DNA of 64,000 bases, from positions 124,001-188,000 of the forward strand of contig JAEWBN010000016.1 of the NCBI GenBank assembly GCA_023391095.1, given 5' to 3'. Positions 60,402-64,000 of the stretch are shown here, piece after piece (position 1 is the first letter of the stretch; the number at the start of each line of letters is the position of its first letter). The stretch is from Pseudomonadota bacterium. Its GTDB lineage: Bacteria > Pseudomonadota > Alphaproteobacteria > Rhizobiales > Devosiaceae. The notes under the pieces were generated by a model. The model was not told where the DNA came from and did no database searches. It was given only the letters and a program-made list of their open reading frames with translations. A program made the position numbers and the translations under genes.

Positions 60402-60822
60402 TTTGTGTTCCACTGACCGACCAACATAAGGCAGAGGTCGCCCCGGCGATGCCAGGAACCTCAGTTCTCTATGGTGGGAAAGGTGCGAACCCCGAGTCAA
60501 ATCCAGTAACGGCCAAATGCCAAGGCAAAAGACGTGTTATCGGGGAGGAATTTTGGCTGAAAAGCCTAAAACAGCGGTTACTCAGTGTTCCTAAGGCGAA
60601 ACTGCGCCGTTTTCGAGTTCCGGAATCATAGATTTCTGGATATTTCAGCTCTAGCTGGCGTCCTGCGAACCTTCGGGCGTTTTACTGGGGTTTCCGAGAT
60701 GTGATCACCCCCAAACACCTATGAATCGAGGTGTTGCGCCGACACTCCTTGCCCTCCCCAACCTACATCTACATTGACCTTGCGAACAACATTACGTAAG
60801 TTACGGGAAAGGGGATTATTAC
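60402..60822. other. gene-free stretch before the toxin-antitoxin pair
   Basis: About 420 bases, more AT-rich than the core genome around it. I see no supported gene. The right end holds the promoter and probable operator of the antitoxin gene. Confidence 0.4.
60774..60806 (+). promoter_or_regulatory. promoter and probable autoregulatory operator of the toxin-antitoxin pair
   Basis: TTGACC (60774-60779) followed after 17 bases by TAAGTT (60797-60802) makes a reasonable sigma-70-type promoter. The -10 box is covered by overlapping inverted repeats, TTACGTAA (60792-60799) and CGTAA-G-TTACG (60795-60805). Phd-type antitoxins repress their own promoter through such palindromes. Confidence 0.5.
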
Positions 60823-61113
60823 ATGTCCAGCGTACCGGCTTCAGAGATCCAGAAAAATTTCGGCGAATGGCACGATAGGGCTTATGAGGGGCCCGTCGAG
60901 ATCACGCGTTATGGCAGGACCACCGCATATTTGGTATCAGCGAAGCTGTTCCGCGATATGTGGGCATCTTATCGTAAAGTCGTTGCTGTGGAGGAGTTAT
61001 CGGACTCCGACATGGCGATGATCAGAAAGGCAACAGTAGAAAGCTCTGAGCCTTTTAACCTCTCAGACATCCCCGATATCGAAGAGACGCCCGATGCGCC
61101 ACGTATGGGGTGA
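60823..61113 (+). CDS. Phd/YefM-family antitoxin
   Basis: A 96-residue protein. The N-terminal 55 residues carry the Phd/YefM pattern: SSVPASEIQKNFGEWHDRA, then GPVEITRYGRTTAYLVSAKLF. This part makes a DNA-binding dimer. The acidic C-terminal tail (MIRKATVESSEPFNLSDIPDIEETPD) would wrap the toxin. GGGAAAGGGG lies before the ATG. The toxin gene follows six bases after the stop. Confidence 0.85.
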   Translation: MSSVPASEIQKNFGEWHDRAYEGPVEITRYGRTTAYLVSAKLFRDMWASYRKVVAVEELSDSDMAMIRKATVESSEPFNLSDIPDIEETPDAPRMG

Positions 61114-61119
61114 TAAACC

Positions 61120-61569
61120 TTGGATATACCTCCCAAGCCCCCAGTAGGTCACCTAATATCGTATGAATATTTGTGGAAGTCGCAGGCACACGAGACGGAC
61201 GAAGGGCGTACTGCCTATCCCGCAGCGATCGTTATGGCTAGGGATGATGTTGGTCCGGAACCGATAGCCTACGCACTCGGGATCTCTCACAGCGAACCCA
61301 GAGAAGGCGACCGGGCAATGCAGGTTCCGCCAAAGCTCAAACGCTACCTCGGGTTGGACGACGAACCTTCCTGGATTTACACCGACCAGTTGAACATCTT
61401 CGTATGGCCCGGGCCTGATCTCCGTCCTGGCGAGTGGCTCTCCAGCCCACCAGCCGCCCTCGGGACGTGTGTCATCTCTCCGCTGCCAACCGACTGGTTC
61501 GAGGAGGTCAAGGAACATCTTGCCGAGAGCTACCGGCTGCAAATGGTAAAAACTGTCAAACGCACCTAG
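61120..61569 (+). CDS. PemK-like toxin partner
   Basis: A 149-residue protein starting at TTG 61120. The opening PPKPPVGHLISYEYLWKSQ, then YPAAIVMARDD, PIAYALGISHSEPREGDRAMQVPPKLKRYLGLDDEPSWIYTDQLNIFVWPG, matches PemK/MazF-like growth inhibitors that pair with Phd-type antitoxins. PemK-type toxins are mRNA interferases. The usual fold positions (GHLISY at the start, the TH/SH and W.t.e.n segments) are visible, but I cannot confirm the catalytic residues. The rare start codon may keep toxin level below antitoxin. Confidence 0.75.
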   Translation: MDIPPKPPVGHLISYEYLWKSQAHETDEGRTAYPAAIVMARDDVGPEPIAYALGISHSEPREGDRAMQVPPKLKRYLGLDDEPSWIYTDQLNIFVWPGPDLRPGEWLSSPPAALGTCVISPLPTDWFEEVKEHLAESYRLQMVKTVKRT

Positions 61570-61760
61570 GCCGGCTCCTCAGGGTTGATGTGATCGCTGA
61601 AGGCGTGGAAACCGAGGAGCAGTTCGAAAGCCTGCGGCAGATGTCCTGTGCTCAGGTACAGGGTTTCCTGTTCGATCATCCTCGCCCAATGGCCTTGTTG
61701 CGGCCAGAGCATCGGCCACTTCGAGCAATGACCAGTTTGAAGCGGAAGCGTCTCGCTTAG
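61570..61760 (+). pseudogene. C-terminal remnant of an EAL-domain protein
   Basis: Right after the toxin gene a plus-strand frame reads DVIAEGVETEEQFESLRQM and CAQVQGFLFDHPRPM. That is the last motif set of EAL-type cyclic-di-GMP phosphodiesterases ('viAEGVEt.eq...L...gc...QGy.f..P'). Only about 45 codons of similarity remain and the EAL and metal-binding parts are gone, so it is a decayed fragment. Confidence 0.75.
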
Positions 61761-62190
61761 CTGCACTGCATGCTTTGCGCTTAACGGCCCAATGCAGCGT
61801 GTAGCCTCAACATCGTGCCTGCTCAGTTGTGGCTACATGGCTCGAGAACGATCACCCGCTTGCGTCGCGCGGCCGGCGTCCTGCCCACCACCACCACTGC
61901 CAGACCCATGAAGGGAAAGCGGGCACGGGTGGGCGCATGCCAAGAGTTACACCAAGTTGAGGCGCGAGGACGTCCTTCGGCATGCCGACGTGGAGCGGCA
62001 AGAACAACCGCTCGGGTTCTACAGCAGGCCCACGCGCAGCAGCGGCGGCGGCACGGTCGCGGCAATGAAACTGGGGTTCCTGGGCGAGAAGCTCAATATC
62101 GAAGCTACATAAGAGTTCTGACCGCCTGTGCGGGTGCAATAGAGAGTCAAATTCAATTGCCCGGTTTTGTTTTCACGGCGATAAAGCCGT
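61761..62190. other. gene-poor stretch, probable decayed sequence
   Basis: About 430 bases between the EAL remnant and nasT. Several frames are open but none has a ribosome site or recognised family. The block is likely decayed accessory DNA, with the nasT promoter near its right end. Confidence 0.4.
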
Positions 62191-62778
62191 ATGCCTGACG
62201 CGCTTTCAATTCTCCTAGTCGACGACAACGCGATCCGTGCTTCGATCATCGAGGCCGGGCTCCGCGAGGCAGGGCACGGTTCCGTGCGCGTCATCAGCGA
62301 TATAGAGGATGTTGCCCGGCGCATCGGCGAGATCGCGCCCGACGTGGTGATCATCGATCTCGAAAATCCCAATCGCGACGTGCTCGAACACTTCTTTGCC
62401 CTGAGCCGCGCCATCAAGCGGCCGATCGCCATGTTCGTTGATAAATCCGATCCGGCAGAAATCGAAGCTGCGGTCGATGCTGGCGTTTCCGCCTATGTGG
62501 TGGACGGGCTGCGCAAGGATCGCATCAAGCCGATCCTCGACATGGCCATCGTCCGCTTTCGGGCCTTTTCGCGACTACAGGGGGAGCTCGAGGCGGCCCG
62601 CTCCGAATTACAGGGGCGCAAGGTGATCGACAAGGCTAAGGGCATCCTGATGTCCACCCGCGGCTTGTCCGAAGACGACGCCTATACGCTGCTGCGCACC
62701 ACGGCCATGAACCAGAACCGCAAGATCGCCGAGATTGCTCAAGCGCTGGTCACAGCGTCGGAGCTCTTGGGACCGTGA
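62191..62778 (+). CDS. nasT: ANTAR-domain antitermination regulator NasT
   Basis: A 195-residue protein. The N-terminal receiver-like domain (SILLVDDNAIRASIIEAGL, VVIIDLENPNRDVLEH) is followed by a helix and the C-terminal RNA-binding ANTAR domain (IDKAKGILMSTRGLSEDDAYTLLRTTAMNQNRKIAEIAQALV). NasT binds leader RNA hairpins and lets transcription of nitrate-assimilation genes go on when nitrate or nitrite is present. The nasS gene 16 bases downstream encodes its sensor partner. The target genes are presumably beyond the window's right edge. Confidence 0.92.
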   Translation: MPDALSILLVDDNAIRASIIEAGLREAGHGSVRVISDIEDVARRIGEIAPDVVIIDLENPNRDVLEHFFALSRAIKRPIAMFVDKSDPAEIEAAVDAGVSAYVVDGLRKDRIKPILDMAIVRFRAFSRLQGELEAARSELQGRKVIDKAKGILMSTRGLSEDDAYTLLRTTAMNQNRKIAEIAQALVTASELLGP

Positions 62779-62794
62779 GGAGGGAGTTCGCATC

Positions 62795-64000
62795 ATGGGC
62801 CTGACCCAGATCATCGCCGGATATGTGCCGCTCCTCGATAGCGCCGTTCTGCTCGCCACCGAAGAATTTGGCTTTGCCGAGAGCGAGGGCCTGCACCTCA
62901 ATCTCGTGCGCGAAACCTCCTGGGCCAACATTCGTGATCGCGTCGCCATTGGCCATTTTGATGTCGCCCACATGCTCGGGCCGATGCCGCTCAGCACCAA
63001 TCTAGGCCTCAGCCCGCTCGATGCCGCTGTGATAGCACCTATGGCGCTCGGCCTCGGCGGCGCTGCCATCACCATGTCCAATTCTGTTTGGGCCAAGATG
63101 GCCGGGGTCGGCGCACCCGGGGACGGCTCACCCGGCCCGGTCGGGGCCGCGTTGCGCCAAGTCGTTGAAGATCGAACGCGCACTGGCGAACCGCGCCTAC
63201 GCCTCGCCGTCGTGCATCCCGAAAGCGCCCACAATTACGCCCTGCGCTATTGGCTGGCAGCCTCCGGCATCGACCCAGACCAGGACGTCGATATTGTCAT
63301 CGTACCGCCGCCGTTTCAGGCCGACGCGCTTGCCGCCAAGCGCACGGATGGGTTTTGCGTCGGAGAACCCTTCGGTTCCGTCGCCGTAGCGCGCGGCGTC
63401 GGGCGAATCGTCACCACCAAGGGCCAGATCTGGCAGATGAGTCCCGACAAGGTTCTGGGCACCCGACTGCAATGGGCTGAGCGCTTTCCCGAACAACTGG
63501 CCGCCCTGCTGCGCGCCGCAACGCGAGCGGCTCGGTGGTGCGAAGATCCAGCCAATCACGCCGCCCTGGCCGCCATGCTGGCCCGCGAGGACCGGCTGAA
63601 TCTCGACGCCGATCTCATCCTGCGCGCCATCACCGGCAGTCTACAATTCGAGCCAAGCGTCAAAAAGTCCATTCCGGATTTCTTCGTATCCTATTCCCGC
63701 GCTGCCAATTTTCCCTGGGTCAGCCACGCGCTCTGGTTTTATTCGCAGATGGTTCGCTGGGGGCAGGTCAGCCACACGCCCGAAAACGCGAAAAAGGCTG
63801 CGGCGAGCTACCGGCCCGATCTCTATCGTGCCGCCCTTTCCTGCATGGGTATCCCGGTACCTGGTGCGAGCAGCAAGATCGAGGGCGCGCTGACGGAGCC
63901 GACCGAGGTTGGCGCTATCGGCGGGCACCTGACTCTCGGCCCTGATGGCTTTTTCGACGGCACCGATTTCGACCCTGAAAAACTCGATGCCTATATCGCG
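62795..64000 (+). CDS. nasS: nitrate/nitrite sensor NasS, 3'-truncated by window edge
   Basis: At least 402 residues of an NrtA/CmpA-family protein without a signal peptide, so cytoplasmic. It begins IIAGYVPLLDSAVLLATEEFGFAESEGL with the binding site region FDVAHMLGPMPLSTNLGL, and continues with RLRLAVVHPESAHNYALRYWLAASGIDPDQD and FSYS/FPWVSHALWFYSQMVRWG. The frame is open to the last base. In known systems NasS holds NasT inactive and releases it on binding nitrate or nitrite. AGGAGGG lies before ATG 62795. It is related to, but clearly different from, the exported CynA-type protein at 42.7 kb. Confidence 0.92.
   Translation, partial: MGLTQIIAGYVPLLDSAVLLATEEFGFAESEGLHLNLVRETSWANIRDRVAIGHFDVAHMLGPMPLSTNLGLSPLDAAVIAPMALGLGGAAITMSNSVWAKMAGVGAPGDGSPGPVGAALRQVVEDRTRTGEPRLRLAVVHPESAHNYALRYWLAASGIDPDQDVDIVIVPPPFQADALAAKRTDGFCVGEPFGSVAVARGVGRIVTTKGQIWQMSPDKVLGTRLQWAERFPEQLAALLRAATRAARWCEDPANHAALAAMLAREDRLNLDADLILRAITGSLQFEPSVKKSIPDFFVSYSRAANFPWVSHALWFYSQMVRWGQVSHTPENAKKAAASYRPDLYRAALSCMGIPVPGASSKIEGALTEPTEVGAIGGHLTLGPDGFFDGTDFDPEKLDAYIA

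Noticed and set aside
62019..63234. Minus-strand frames across nasT and nasS
   Set aside because: Antisense to two genes with clear family motifs.

Overview
The window is GC-rich, densely packed bacterial chromosome. It reads as an alphaproteobacterium of the order Hyphomicrobiales, probably near Devosia or Pelagibacterium. This rests on gene style and content (TAXI-TRAP with DUF1850, Liv-type transporter with AraC regulator, nasTS, a seven-subunit Mrp antiporter with fused MrpA/B, ExoY-like sugar transferase) and is an inference, since there is no rRNA. One tRNA is present (tRNA-Thr, anticodon TGT). No CRISPR array and no intact insertion sequence were seen.

Layout. 1-7.0 kb: small exported or membrane proteins of mostly unknown function, an ECF sigma factor translationally coupled to a membrane protein that is probably its anti-sigma factor, an LprI-like protein and an ankyrin-repeat protein. 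7.4-14.5 kb: an AraC regulator divergent from a complete branched-chain-amino-acid-type ABC transporter and an aldehyde dehydrogenase of the salicylaldehyde/vanillin type, which suggests uptake and oxidation of an aromatic compound. 14.7-15.7 kb: a scar of gene fragments (recombinase tail, RecB-like nuclease piece fused to a holin-like tail). 15.8-28.2 kb: a probable acquired block with a P1B-4 metal ATPase, a CaCA antiporter, a tightly overlapping nqrABCDEF-apbE-nqrM-CBS operon, and a divergent pentaheme cytochrome c followed by a DUF998 membrane protein and a HEAT-like protein. NqrB of this operon is short and has no recognisable FMN-attachment motif. This is the most unusual system in the window.

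28.2-40.6 kb: a Gfo/Idh/MocA oxidoreductase, a beta-lactamase-fold hydrolase with a membrane tail, a NarL-type two-component pair, then DctB/DctD-type regulators followed by a TAXI-TRAP transporter with an excellent sigma-54 promoter in front. 40.6-46.9 kb: a PAS-containing sigma-54 activator divergent from cynABD-cynS, again with a near-consensus sigma-54 promoter, so cyanate uptake and hydrolysis as a nitrogen source. 47.1-53.6 kb: a PtsN-like EIIA and the Mrp Na+/H+ antiporter operon. 53.9-57.0 kb: an FdhF/YdeP-type molybdopterin oxidoreductase and FdhD. 57.0-57.8 kb: a sugar transferase.

58.1-62.2 kb is an accessory stretch beside tRNA-Thr: 21-bp tandem repeats, an Uma2-family protein coupled to an unknown protein, a Phd/PemK-like toxin-antitoxin pair, and a remnant of an EAL-domain protein. 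The window ends with nasT and a nasS that runs off the edge, the nitrate/nitrite-responsive antitermination pair. Together the right half is rich in nitrogen-related control (sigma-54, cynABDS, PtsN, nasTS).
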